64,000 bases of DNA from the NCBI GenBank assembly GCA_958408685.1, contig CATYLC010000002.1, positions 62,001 through 126,000 on the forward strand, given 5' to 3'. Source of the stretch: an uncultured Collinsella sp. (lineage in GTDB: Bacteria; Actinomycetota; Coriobacteriia; Coriobacteriales; Coriobacteriaceae). The notes below the pieces were generated by a model. That model saw only the letters and a program-made list of their open reading frames with translations, did no database searches and was not told where the DNA came from. The translations under genes and the position numbers were made by a program. Positions 16,454 through 24,349 of the stretch are shown piece after piece (the stretch's first letter is position 1; every line of letters starts with the position of its first letter).

Positions 16454-19336
16454 CTAAATAAACACGTCGACGAGGATGGGCATAAGGTTGAGCAGGCCAA
16501 GCACCAGCGCCACGCCCCATCCGAGCCTAAAGCAGCTGCGCCAGGTGCTGCGTGCGAAGGTGTTGTCGATAAGCACCTCGACAAAGTACGTCGCAGCCAT
16601 CACGACCAGGGCGACCACCCAGCTCACCGGGTTGTCCCAAACAAAGAACATGCCCACCCACATCAAAAACAGTACGGTCTCGCACCAGTGCATAAGGGTC
16701 ATCTTGGCCAGCGTGCCGCCGCTCATCTCGGTAGCGACGCCCTGGACAATCTCCTGATGCGCGTGATGCGAGTACGAAAGATCGAACGGCGACTTGCGCA
16801 GCTTGATGGTAAGCACCGCAAGCAGCGCAAGGAAAATGGGCGCGCTGTACACGATGATGGGGGCCGACTGCCCCGTCACGACGATGGAATCAAAGCTATC
16901 GGTGGCAAGATACAGGCCCACGCTCATCAGCAGAACGGCGGGCTCGTAGCTCATAACCTGCAGCAGCTCGCGGTCGGCGCCGACTTGGGCAAACGGGCTT
17001 TGCGTCGAGGCGGACGCCAGCACCACAAAGATCGCGGCGAGCGTCACCATAAAGGCGCACAACATCGTGTTGGAACCCGACACAAAGATGCCGCCGCCCA
17101 CCACGGTAAAGATGAGCGCGCACGCCATGTAGGTATCGTCCATGGTGTTTACGCTGGCGGGAGCCTTGCGCAGCAGCTTGGCAACGTCGTAGAACGGTTG
17201 CAGCAGGCGCGGACCCACGCGGCCCTGCATGCGGGCCGAAAGTTTGCGGTCAACGCCGTCGATCAGGCCGCCCACAAGCGGCGCAATCAGGGCAAACGCC
17301 ACGGTGCCAATAAATATGCCCACGACGCCCGAGCCTTCGAAATACTTGCCGCGCAGCACCGAGGGCGCGCTCATGGCAAGCCGCTCGGGCCCAATCCACG
17401 CGCAACACAGCAGCGCAAACAAGATAATGCTGCAGCACACGACGCTACCCGCGGGGCCAATACGCTTCTCGCCAAGGGCGTCCTCCGAGTACCAATTGCG
17501 CTTTTCGGCCTTCACCTCGTGTCCCATCGAGCCGCGGAAATGGCGATATTTGTCGGTTCCCACACCCGAAAGGTACACGTTGACGTGCGGCTTATTGCTC
17601 ACGCGGAACGACGTCAGCAGCACCACGGCGATAAACGCCACGATAACCACCATCAGATACATGGCGTCCTTGCCAATAACGTACGGCACGCGGCCAAACA
17701 CCATGGCGAGGTAGGGCGACACCAGACCGCTCGAGATAACCGGGAACGCCACGCAGCACAGAATCAGCAGCGCGGCGATGGTGTTGAGCGCCATCCATTC
17801 GGTCTTATGGACATTGACCTCAACGTTTTGAGCCGTGGGGTCGACGCCCGAAAGCTTGGCAAGCCATTTGCCCCAGAAGAAGAACGTCGCGGCCGAGCCA
17901 AAGGCAAGCACCATGATCATGAGAACGTTGCCGGTCTGCGCGAACGCCACCAGGGCGCCCCACTTGGACACGAGCATGCCAAACGGCGCCACAAACATGC
18001 CCATAATGCCCAGCATCATCAGACGCGTCAGGTGCGGCATGCGGCTGAACAGACCGTCCATGTCCTCGATATTGCGGCTGCCGATATGATGCTCGGCCGT
18101 GCCCACGCACAGGAACAGCAGCGACTTTGCCACCGTATGGAACAAGATCAGAAAGATGGCGGCCCACACGGCCTCGGGCGCGCCGACACCCAGGCAGGCA
18201 CTGATGAGGCCCAGGTTGGAGATGGTGGAGTACGCGAGCACGCGCTTGGCGTTACTCTGCGAGATGGCCATGAGGGCAGCGAGCAAAAACGTGATGGCAC
18301 CCACACTCGTGACCATAAAGCCGGTCACGGGATAGATGGCATAGAGCGGGCTCAGCTTAACCATCAGGAACACGCCGGCCTTGACCATGGTGGACGAGTG
18401 CAGCAGGGCGCTCGTGGGCGTGGGGGCAACCATGGCACCCAACAGCCAAGTGTGGAACGGCATCTGTGCGGCCTTGGTGAGTGCGGCGAGCGACAGCAGA
18501 ACGACCGGCATCACCAGCAGCGCGGATTGCGCGGTTCCGGCGCCGGAAAGCTCGATCATGCCCGAGATGGTCAACGGCATGCCGTTGACGTGCAGGAACA
18601 TAAGGCCCGCCAAAAACGCGATGCCGCCCAGCATGTTCAGGATGATCTGGGTGAAGGCGTTTTTAATGGCCTCGGGCGTGCGCGTGTAGCCAATCATGAG
18701 GAACGAGCACACGGTGGTGATTTCCCAGCCACAGAACAGCCACTCAAGGTTGTCGCTCGTCACGATGACGAACATGGCCGAGAGGAATAGGAACATGAGC
18801 GCCAGGAACTGCGGGCGTCGATCGGGCGCGGTCTGCCCGCGCAGCGCGGCCTTGTGCTCGTCATGGGCCTGGAAGTCCTTCATGTAGCCCAGGGCATACA
18901 CACAGATTAGGCTGCCGACGATGCCGACGGCGAGGACCATGATCACGCTCATGTAATCCAGGTAGAGCGGCGTTGCGGTGACAGCCTCGGCCGCAGGCAG
19001 CGTCATGACAGCAAAGGTAACGGAGCCCACCAACTGGACTATGCCGAGCACCGTGGTAAGCACGCTCTTATATTTGTGCGCGTTGTACAGGATGACGGCG
19101 CACAGAATTACGTCGATGACGGAGCTGATGATCGAGAGCACATGCGAGGTGCCGGGGGCAACCTCAAAGCTCTGCGGACCCGTGCCAAAAAACATGACGG
19201 CGACTACAACTGTCACCGCCATGATAATGCCGGAGCCCATGAGCCCCACCGCATCGCGGGCGCGGTCACCGCGCGCGAGCAACATGCCCAGCGCCGGTAC
19301 CAGCGGAAACAGGGTAAGGAAATACAGTAGCGTCAT
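16454..19336 (-). CDS. Fused Ech membrane subunit: NuoL/EchA-like antiporter domain + NuoH/EchB-like domain
   Basis: One uninterrupted 960-residue frame. Residues 1-~580 are a NuoL/MrpA-like ion-translocating subunit with the membrane Glu (GWEITTV, Glu205), Lys in LTKAAQMPFHTWL (Lys288) and HSSTMVKAG. Residues ~580-630 are a cytoplasmic linker (KYRHFRGSMGHEVKAEKRNW). Residues ~670-960 are NuoH/EchB, with ARMQGRVGPRLLQPFYD (701-717) and the EchB-specific SPFDLSYSHHAHQEIV. In the six-gene ech operons I know (echABCDEF) these two subunits are separate. GGGGGAG lies 7 nt upstream of the ATG. It is the first gene of the operon and should form the whole membrane arm that couples H2 evolution to ion pumping. 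Confidence 0.93.
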   Translation of the reverse strand: MTLLYFLTLFPLVPALGMLLARGDRARDAVGLMGSGIIMAVTVVVAVMFFGTGPQSFEVAPGTSHVLSIISSVIDVILCAVILYNAHKYKSVLTTVLGIVQLVGSVTFAVMTLPAAEAVTATPLYLDYMSVIMVLAVGIVGSLICVYALGYMKDFQAHDEHKAALRGQTAPDRRPQFLALMFLFLSAMFVIVTSDNLEWLFCGWEITTVCSFLMIGYTRTPEAIKNAFTQIILNMLGGIAFLAGLMFLHVNGMPLTISGMIELSGAGTAQSALLVMPVVLLSLAALTKAAQMPFHTWLLGAMVAPTPTSALLHSSTMVKAGVFLMVKLSPLYAIYPVTGFMVTSVGAITFLLAALMAISQSNAKRVLAYSTISNLGLISACLGVGAPEAVWAAIFLILFHTVAKSLLFLCVGTAEHHIGSRNIEDMDGLFSRMPHLTRLMMLGIMGMFVAPFGMLVSKWGALVAFAQTGNVLMIMVLAFGSAATFFFWGKWLAKLSGVDPTAQNVEVNVHKTEWMALNTIAALLILCCVAFPVISSGLVSPYLAMVFGRVPYVIGKDAMYLMVVIVAFIAVVLLTSFRVSNKPHVNVYLSGVGTDKYRHFRGSMGHEVKAEKRNWYSEDALGEKRIGPAGSVVCCSIILFALLCCAWIGPERLAMSAPSVLRGKYFEGSGVVGIFIGTVAFALIAPLVGGLIDGVDRKLSARMQGRVGPRLLQPFYDVAKLLRKAPASVNTMDDTYMACALIFTVVGGGIFVSGSNTMLCAFMVTLAAIFVVLASASTQSPFAQVGADRELLQVMSYEPAVLLMSVGLYLATDSFDSIVVTGQSAPIIVYSAPIFLALLAVLTIKLRKSPFDLSYSHHAHQEIVQGVATEMSGGTLAKMTLMHWCETVLFLMWVGMFFVWDNPVSWVVALVVMAATYFVEVLIDNTFARSTWRSCFRLGWGVALVLGLLNLMPILVDVFI

Positions 19337-19583
19337 ACCATCGCTCCCCCATGCAAAAACGCTGCAATTGTTTAACGTTATAGCTCAGTTGAGGAGCAAC
19401 GGCGGCAGGTTTTCGGTCAACTGGGGAGTTTTAGGCGTACAGGGTAAGGAGTCTGTCCGCACTGGAGTAGAGGGTGACGTTTCCTTACCGCAGCGACGGG
19501 CGCGCGGGCCACTGTGTGCGGTTTATTGGCCACGTTGAAGGATGTCCCGATAGGCTCGCGGCGGTTCGAAAAGTTGGCGCGGC

Positions 19584-19608
19584 AAGAAAAATGCGCCTCG
19601 TGGGCGCA
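19584..19608 (-). terminator. Rho-independent terminator of the InsJ-like gene
   Basis: On the minus strand TGCGCC-CACGA-GGCGCA is followed by TTTTTCTT, 13 nt past the stop at 19621. Confidence 0.8.
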
Positions 19609-19620
19609 CCATCCCGTTCG

Positions 19621-20025
19621 CTATTCCGGCTTTTTAACGCGCGGCTTGCGACCCCGCGGCTTATCGACCAACGCCGCCTCGCCGCCGTCGCGGTACTGGC
19701 GGCACCAAGCCTTGACCGAAGACTCGCTGGGAATCTTGTGCTTGATCATAGCCTCGCGAACCGTAAGGCCGTTTTCCATGCGGTCCTTAACCACGGCGAG
19801 TTTCACCTCGTACGAATATGTATGATGGCGAGTGCCCGCGTTGAGCACGGCGTCGGCACCGCCCACGGCATACGCGCGGGCCCACTGACGAGCCGTGGCC
19901 TGGGGAATGCCGAGCTCCGCGGCGAGGGCGCGATGACCGACCCCCTCTTGGAGGACCTCGACGGCGCGCTGCCTAACCTCGGGCGCATGCGTACGAGTCC
20001 TAGTTGCTTCCGACATACCTGCCAC
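19621..20025 (-). CDS. IS150/IS3-family InsJ-like helix-turn-helix protein, no transposase partner
   Basis: A 134-residue protein with two successive helix-turn-helix units: one in VGHRALAAELGIPQATARQWARAY (about 29-52), one in LTVREAMIKHKIPSESSVKAWCRQY (about 88-112). The C-terminus is basic (KPRGRKPRVKKPE). This is the plan of OrfA/InsJ proteins of the IS150 group. There is no OrfB integrase frame after it; a terminator follows within 13 nt and no terminal repeats are seen. It is therefore an isolated remnant or a domesticated DNA-binding protein. The start may be GTG at 20025 or the ATG three codons on. Confidence 0.75.
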   Translation of the reverse strand: MAGMSEATRTRTHAPEVRQRAVEVLQEGVGHRALAAELGIPQATARQWARAYAVGGADAVLNAGTRHHTYSYEVKLAVVKDRMENGLTVREAMIKHKIPSESSVKAWCRQYRDGGEAALVDKPRGRKPRVKKPE

Positions 20026-20348
20026 TTCTTAGCCTTAACCGTTAATCTGCTTTCTTACGTGCATGTTAGATAGTAGCATTTTGCTGTTTGCTCAAAGTAG
20101 TTAATTAAAATAGACGCGGCGTTATCTGGGCATTTGACACCTATTTACGACATTTCTTTATCGATTATTTACGCTGGTAGCTAGCTCGCAGCTAATCGTC
20201 ATTCGTTTGCCAACAAAATTGACATCTCTTTATGTCCTTTGGTCTAGAGGAAATAATTATTAACCCCTCCCCCAATAATTTTGAGCGGCCTGCAGGGCAG
20301 TGACGCCTCACTCCTCATGATTACCGCGCATTGCCATCCACCCGAGCA
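20026..20348. other. A+T-rich intergenic region without a gene
   Basis: No coding frame is supported. The stretch 20040-20290 is markedly A+T-rich compared with its surroundings. It probably holds the InsJ-like gene's promoter: reading the minus strand, TTGAGC, 17 nt, then TATCTA lies near 20070-20095. Otherwise nothing is recognisable. Confidence 0.5.
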
Positions 20349-20350
20349 AA

Positions 20351-20391
20351 ACAAAAAGGACGGGACCCGCTGCGCTTGCAGACCCCGCCCC
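20351..20391 (-). terminator. Terminator of the flavin oxidoreductase gene
   Basis: On the minus strand GGGCGGGGTCTGC pairs, with small bulges, to GCAGCGGGTCCCGTCC and is followed by TTTTTGTTTTG. It lies about 70 nt after the stop at 20464. Confidence 0.65.
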
Positions 20392-20463
20392 GGTTGACAC
20401 CCGATGGGACGCAGTCGGGCGAGGCAGGTCCGTGCTGCCGCCCCGCCTGGCCGCGATGTTCAA

Positions 20464-22494
20464 CTACAGCTCGTTGGCCGCGTGATACGCCGTGCGAATG
20501 GCACTCGCAATGTCGGCGGTGCGCTCGCCCGAGCAGTCGCCCACGCAGGTCACGGGCACCGTCACGCCGTCCAGGTCAAACGCGTTGGCCTTGGAACCCA
20601 CGGCCATCACCACGTAATCGCAGGCGATTTTCACCGGCTCCTCGGCGCCGTCTTCGGCAGTACGTACAGCCTCCACGCCCTCGTCGGTAATGGCGGTCAG
20701 GCGGGTCTTCACGTGCTGCTCCACGTTGTGCTCTGCAAAGTCGCTCATAATCAGCGGCAGAATGGTCTCGGACTCGCCCGCGGCAATCTTGTCGAGCATC
20801 TCCACGATCGCCACCTCGCAGCCGTGCTGCAGCAGGTACTCGGCAGTCTCGGTGCCCACCAGGCCACCGCCAATGACGGCGACGCGGCCCGCAAGCTCCA
20901 CCTTGCCGGCCAGCACGTCCCAGCTCGAGACGACCTTGTCCGAGTCGGCACCCGGAACGGGGATGACAACGTCGTGCGCACCCACGGCCACAATCGCGGC
21001 GTTGGCGGCATTGAGGTCCTCAGCGGTAGCGACGTGGTTGAGCTCAACCTTCACGCCCAGGCCAGGCAGAATTTTCTCGTAATACTCGACCGAGCGCATG
21101 ATCTCGTCCTTGCGCGGAGGCGCGGCCGCCAGCACAATTTGGCCGCCCAGATGATCGCTCGCCTCGTAGACAGTCACGTTGTAGCCGCGCTTGGCCGCCA
21201 CGCGTGCGGCCTCCAGGCCGGCGATGCCGCCGCCCACCACGGCGATCTTCTTGTCGCCCTCGCCGGGCTTGATGGCGATGGTCGCCTCGTCGCCGTTCTC
21301 GGCATTGAGCACGCACGAGATGTACTTGCGGTTTTGAATCGCGTCGACGCAGCCCTTGTTGCAGTTGAGGCACTCGCGGATGGGCTCGCCCGTGGCGGCC
21401 TTCAGCGCAATGTCGGGGTCGCACATGAGCGAGCGGCCATAGGCGACGATGTCGGCCGAGCCGTCCTCCAGGATCTTCTCGCCGGCCTCGACCGAGACAA
21501 CACGGCCCACGGTTGCCACCGGCACGGAGACCAGGGCCTTGACGCGCTCGGCCACGGGCAGCGTCCAGTTGTAGGGCATGGCGCCCATGGGCGGAATGGT
21601 GTCGCCCATGTTACCGGTGTGGTTTGCCTGCGCAACCTGGATCATATCGATGCCGGCGCCCTCGAGCAGCTTGGCGAACTCGCAGGCCTCGTCGGGCTGC
21701 AGGCCGCCCTTGCCGCGCGGCGTGCCGTCGGGGTTCTCCATAATCACGGGGAGCTTGTACTCCACCATCAGCTGCGGCGCGGCCTCCTTAATGGCGGCGA
21801 CGACCTCCAGCGCGTAGCGGACGCGGTTCTCGAACGAACCACCGTACTCGTCGGTGCGCTGGTTGAGGATGGCCGAGCACAGCGAACCCACCAGGCGGTC
21901 GCCGTGGACCTCGATGGCGTCGATACCGGCCTGCTGAGCGCGAGCGGCCGAGGCGGCGATGGCCTCCTTGATCTGGGTGAGTTGCTCTACGCTCGCCTCG
22001 TTCACAAAGTGCTGCATGTCGTGGTGCAGCTTGGCGTATGCCTGCTTGCGGATCTCGTTGGACTCGGCCATCTTGGCGGCAAAGGTCTCCTCGTCGCCGG
22101 CGGCCTTGGCCTCCTGCGCGGCCTTGGCGGCAGCCATGGAACCCATGACCATGCGGCCGACACCGGGCACGTCGTACTCGGGGTGGAACAGCTGCAGCGC
22201 GACCTTGGCACCGTGCTTGTGGACGGCATCGGCCAGGGCCTTAAACGTGGGGATCTGAGCGTCGGTCGCCAGCTTGGGCGTGGGGCTTGCGGTCATAACG
22301 GGAGCGACGTCGCCGATGACGATGTAGCTCACGCCGCCACGGGCCAGACGCTCGTAAAAAGCCAGGCTGCGCTCGCCAATGGAACCGTCGCGCTCCTCGT
22401 AGCCGGTGGTCAGCGGCGGGAACATAATGCGGTTCTTGAGCTCAAGGGGGCCAACCGTAATGGGCTGGAGCAGCTTGGATGCAGGTGCGGTCAT
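20464..22494 (-). CDS. NADH:flavin oxidoreductase, old yellow enzyme / 2,4-dienoyl-CoA reductase family
   Basis: A 676-residue three-part enzyme. Residues 1-~365 are an FMN TIM barrel (MFPPLTTGY; DEYGGSFENRVRY). A [4Fe-4S] motif CLNCNKGC plus a further Cys follows near 375-390. Residues ~420-676 are a pyridine-nucleotide/FAD module (KIAVVGGGIAGLEAA; second GGGLVGTETAEYL). There is a ~33-residue Ala/Lys-rich insert at about 119-152. The usual active-site block HGAHGYL is replaced by EVHGDRLVGSLCS (Asp199-Arg200), so the Tyr of FadH-type enzymes is missing. Relatives reduce enoyl-CoA, bile acids (BaiCD/BaiH), steroids or bilirubin (BilR). AGAGAGGA precedes the ATG. It stands alone with no CoA-ester genes nearby, which argues against a simple fatty-acid role. 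Confidence 0.88.
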   Translation of the reverse strand: MTAPASKLLQPITVGPLELKNRIMFPPLTTGYEERDGSIGERSLAFYERLARGGVSYIVIGDVAPVMTASPTPKLATDAQIPTFKALADAVHKHGAKVALQLFHPEYDVPGVGRMVMGSMAAAKAAQEAKAAGDEETFAAKMAESNEIRKQAYAKLHHDMQHFVNEASVEQLTQIKEAIAASAARAQQAGIDAIEVHGDRLVGSLCSAILNQRTDEYGGSFENRVRYALEVVAAIKEAAPQLMVEYKLPVIMENPDGTPRGKGGLQPDEACEFAKLLEGAGIDMIQVAQANHTGNMGDTIPPMGAMPYNWTLPVAERVKALVSVPVATVGRVVSVEAGEKILEDGSADIVAYGRSLMCDPDIALKAATGEPIRECLNCNKGCVDAIQNRKYISCVLNAENGDEATIAIKPGEGDKKIAVVGGGIAGLEAARVAAKRGYNVTVYEASDHLGGQIVLAAAPPRKDEIMRSVEYYEKILPGLGVKVELNHVATAEDLNAANAAIVAVGAHDVVIPVPGADSDKVVSSWDVLAGKVELAGRVAVIGGGLVGTETAEYLLQHGCEVAIVEMLDKIAAGESETILPLIMSDFAEHNVEQHVKTRLTAITDEGVEAVRTAEDGAEEPVKIACDYVVMAVGSKANAFDLDGVTVPVTCVGDCSGERTADIASAIRTAYHAANEL

Positions 22495-22635
22495 GGATAT
22501 TCCTCTCTTGTAGACGCGGCGGCGATGGTGCCGCGTAGTTGTCTAGAGGATATGGCATGGGGGTACAGCGACACAACGGAAATCGGCGGATAGCAGGTAG
22601 CGGCAGGTGGATGGGGGTGGGACGTCTGCCGGCTT

Positions 22636-22934
22636 GTCTCAATCTGTAACAGTTATCCGGCAAAACCGGGTCTTACTGTTACAGATCGAGACATTCCTCT
22701 CAACCCATCCCCAACAATCTAGATCTGTAACAGCTAGGCCCACTTTTGACCCCTACCTGTTACAGATTGAGACAAACCAAACCCGCCTGCCGGAAAATCT
22801 CAATCTGTAACAACAACTCGGCAAAATCCATCCCTCGTGTTACAGATTTAGACAAACACGACCCAACCCACCGGTATATCTCGATCTGTAACACCCAGCC
22901 GCCTAAATCGGGTCTAGATGTTACAGATCGAGAT
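22636..22934. repeat. Array of four inverted ATCTGTAAC repeat units (80-nt period)
   Basis: Units at 22636-22692, 22718-22773, 22798-22853 and 22878-22934. Each has a ~16-nt left arm (GTCTCAATCTGTAACAG-like), a 22-25-nt variable loop and the inverted right arm (CTGTTACAGATYGAGAC). Linkers between units are 24-25 nt, so unit starts are 82, 80 and 80 nt apart. Arms are conserved; loops and linkers are unrelated. It lies between the oxidoreductase and the tRNA terminator. A second array is at 38396-38613. Confidence 0.92.
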
Positions 22935-22983
22935 TTTGTTTGAGAGGCCGAGAATTGGACCGAAAACACGGTCCCGGAATAAC

Positions 22984-23013
22984 AAAAAAGCTCGCCGGCT
23001 AGGCCGACGAGCT
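22984..23013 (-). terminator. Terminator after tRNA-fMet
   Basis: On the minus strand AGCTCGTCGGC-CTA-GCCGGCGAGCT is followed by TTTTTTGTT, about 10 nt past the tRNA 3' end. Confidence 0.92.
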
Positions 23014-23022
23014 GCAAGTTCT

Positions 23023-23099
23023 TGGTCGCGGGGGCAGGATTTGAACCTACGACCTCCGGGTTATGAGCCCGGCGAGCTACCAGACTGCTCCACCCCGCA
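23023..23099 (-). tRNA. tRNA-fMet (CAT), initiator
   Basis: A 77-nt cloverleaf on the minus strand. Acceptor 5' TGCGGGG pairs with CCCCGCG; D arm GAGC/GCTC; anticodon stem CCGGG/CCCGG with loop CTCATAA; T arm GTAGG-TTCAAAT-CCTGC; encoded ACCA end. The three G-C pairs next to the anticodon loop mark an initiator. The 1:72 position reads U:G rather than a Watson-Crick pair, consistent with the weak end pair required for formylation. Confidence 0.95.
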
Positions 23100-23130
23100 A
23101 TGTCTGGGCGCCTCATGTGCGCAAGAAAGA

Positions 23131-23159
23131 ATATTACGCGGGAGTTCGGTAAACGGCAA
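23131..23159 (-). promoter_or_regulatory. Promoter of tRNA-fMet
   Basis: On the minus strand TTGCCG (23154-23159), a 17-nt spacer and TAATAT (23131-23136) lie about 30 nt upstream of the mature tRNA 5' end. Confidence 0.8.
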
Positions 23160-23295
23160 GGAAAATCTCGTAGAGCATAATTCCTTCATATTTAAACCCC
23201 TCAGCCCCTATCACCGTAAACGAATCGCAGCCGAGCGCCGTCGACGGCACGTATACAATGGTGCGCGTCCTTTTATGCCAACACCGGGAGTAGAC

Positions 23296-24069
23296 ATGCT
23301 GCTCGCTATCGATATGGGAAACACGCAGACGGCCATGGGGCTGTTTGACGGAGACGAGCTGGTGCAGTCGTGGCGTATGCCCACCGACCGCTCCTATACC
23401 GCCGACGAGATCCATGTGCGCCTGATGGGTTTCTTTAAGATGTACGGCCTTTCGCTCGACGCGGTCGACGCGATCGCCTTTGCCGGCGTGGTGCCGCAGC
23501 TCTCGCGCGAATGGCACGCCGTGGCCGACCGCATTGCCGCGGACGCCATCGTCATCGGGCCGCAGACGGCCGCGGTGACCAAGCTGCGCGCGGCGCGTCC
23601 CCAAGCCGTAGGCGCCGATCGCGTCGCTAACGCCGTTGCGGCCGAAACTTTCTACGGCGCGCCGGCAATCGTGGTGGACTTTGGCACCGCGACCAATATC
23701 GACGTCATCGATGAGGACGGTTATTACATTGGCGGAGCGATCGCGCCGGGCATTCGCATCTCCATGGACGCGCTTGCCGCCCGTGCCGCCAAGCTCGCCA
23801 GCGTGCCGCTCGAGGCGCCCGAGCACGCCATCGGCCGCGATACCGAGGAGTGCATCAAGGTCGGCGCCGTAACGGGCGCCGCTGCCATGGCCGAGGGCCT
23901 GGTCGCGCGCATGAAGCGCGAGCTGGGCCGCGAGGATGCCACCGTTATCGCCACGGGCGGTCTCGCCAGCATCGTCGCCGATTCGACCGATGCCTTCGAC
24001 GTGGTCGACGGACAGCTCACCATCAAGGGTATCTGCGAAATCTACCGCCGCATGCAGGAGCTGGGATAG
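23296..24069 (+). CDS. coaX: Type III pantothenate kinase
   Basis: A 257-residue ASKHA-fold kinase for the first step of CoA synthesis (pantothenate to 4'-phosphopantothenate). The phosphate motif is AIDMGNTQT at residues 4-12. The pantothenate-binding/catalytic region reads GADRVANAVAA and VDFGTATNIDVID (PanK III signatures), then GGAIAPGIRIS. Length is normal for the family. The start at 23296 follows GGGAGTAGAC; longer upstream frames lack support. TATACAAT at 23252-23259 may be its -10 region. It stands alone between the divergent tRNA and a palindromic repeat. Confidence 0.93.
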   Translation: MLLAIDMGNTQTAMGLFDGDELVQSWRMPTDRSYTADEIHVRLMGFFKMYGLSLDAVDAIAFAGVVPQLSREWHAVADRIAADAIVIGPQTAAVTKLRAARPQAVGADRVANAVAAETFYGAPAIVVDFGTATNIDVIDEDGYYIGGAIAPGIRISMDALAARAAKLASVPLEAPEHAIGRDTEECIKVGAVTGAAAMAEGLVARMKRELGREDATVIATGGLASIVADSTDAFDVVDGQLTIKGICEIYRRMQELG

Positions 24070-24118
24070 AGCAGGGGCTTAAGTCGAACACGAGCGCGAG
24101 CGGCGGACTAGGCAACAC

Positions 24119-24257
24119 ATCGGCCCTATTCCTCAAAATTGAAGAATTTTCAGTTTTGAGGAATAGAGGCTCCTCGAATACGCCCAGCACAGCGATATCG
24201 TGCATGTTTCCTATTCCTCAAAAACGAAAATTATTCAGTTTTGAGGAATAGGGCCGA
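24119..24257. repeat. Double hairpin within an outer inverted repeat (ATTCCTCAAAA family)
   Basis: Two 41-nt units (24126-24166, 24211-24251) each have arms CTATTCCTCAAAA / TTTTGAGGAATAG. The outer edges add TCGGCC (left) and GGCCGA (right), so the left arm of unit 1 and the right arm of unit 2 form a longer inverted repeat enclosing both units. Confidence 0.85.
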
Positions 24258-24349
24258 GATGCCGCGCTGCAGTCACGCAAAAGCCCTCCCCGGTGCAGGC
24301 CGAGGAGGGCTTCGTTGTCATCGTCATCTTTGAGTGTGGGCACCCTGCG

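Noticed and set aside
16295..18790. Long plus-strand frame opposite the fused Ech membrane subunit
   Set aside because: His/Arg/Gln-rich shadow of a membrane protein gene.
19621..20025. Complete IS150-type insertion sequence
   Set aside because: No OrfB, no terminal inverted repeats and no target duplication are visible.
22636..22934. CRISPR array
   Set aside because: Repeats alternate in orientation, arms vary slightly, and no cas genes are nearby; it is a series of inverted repeats, not a direct-repeat array.
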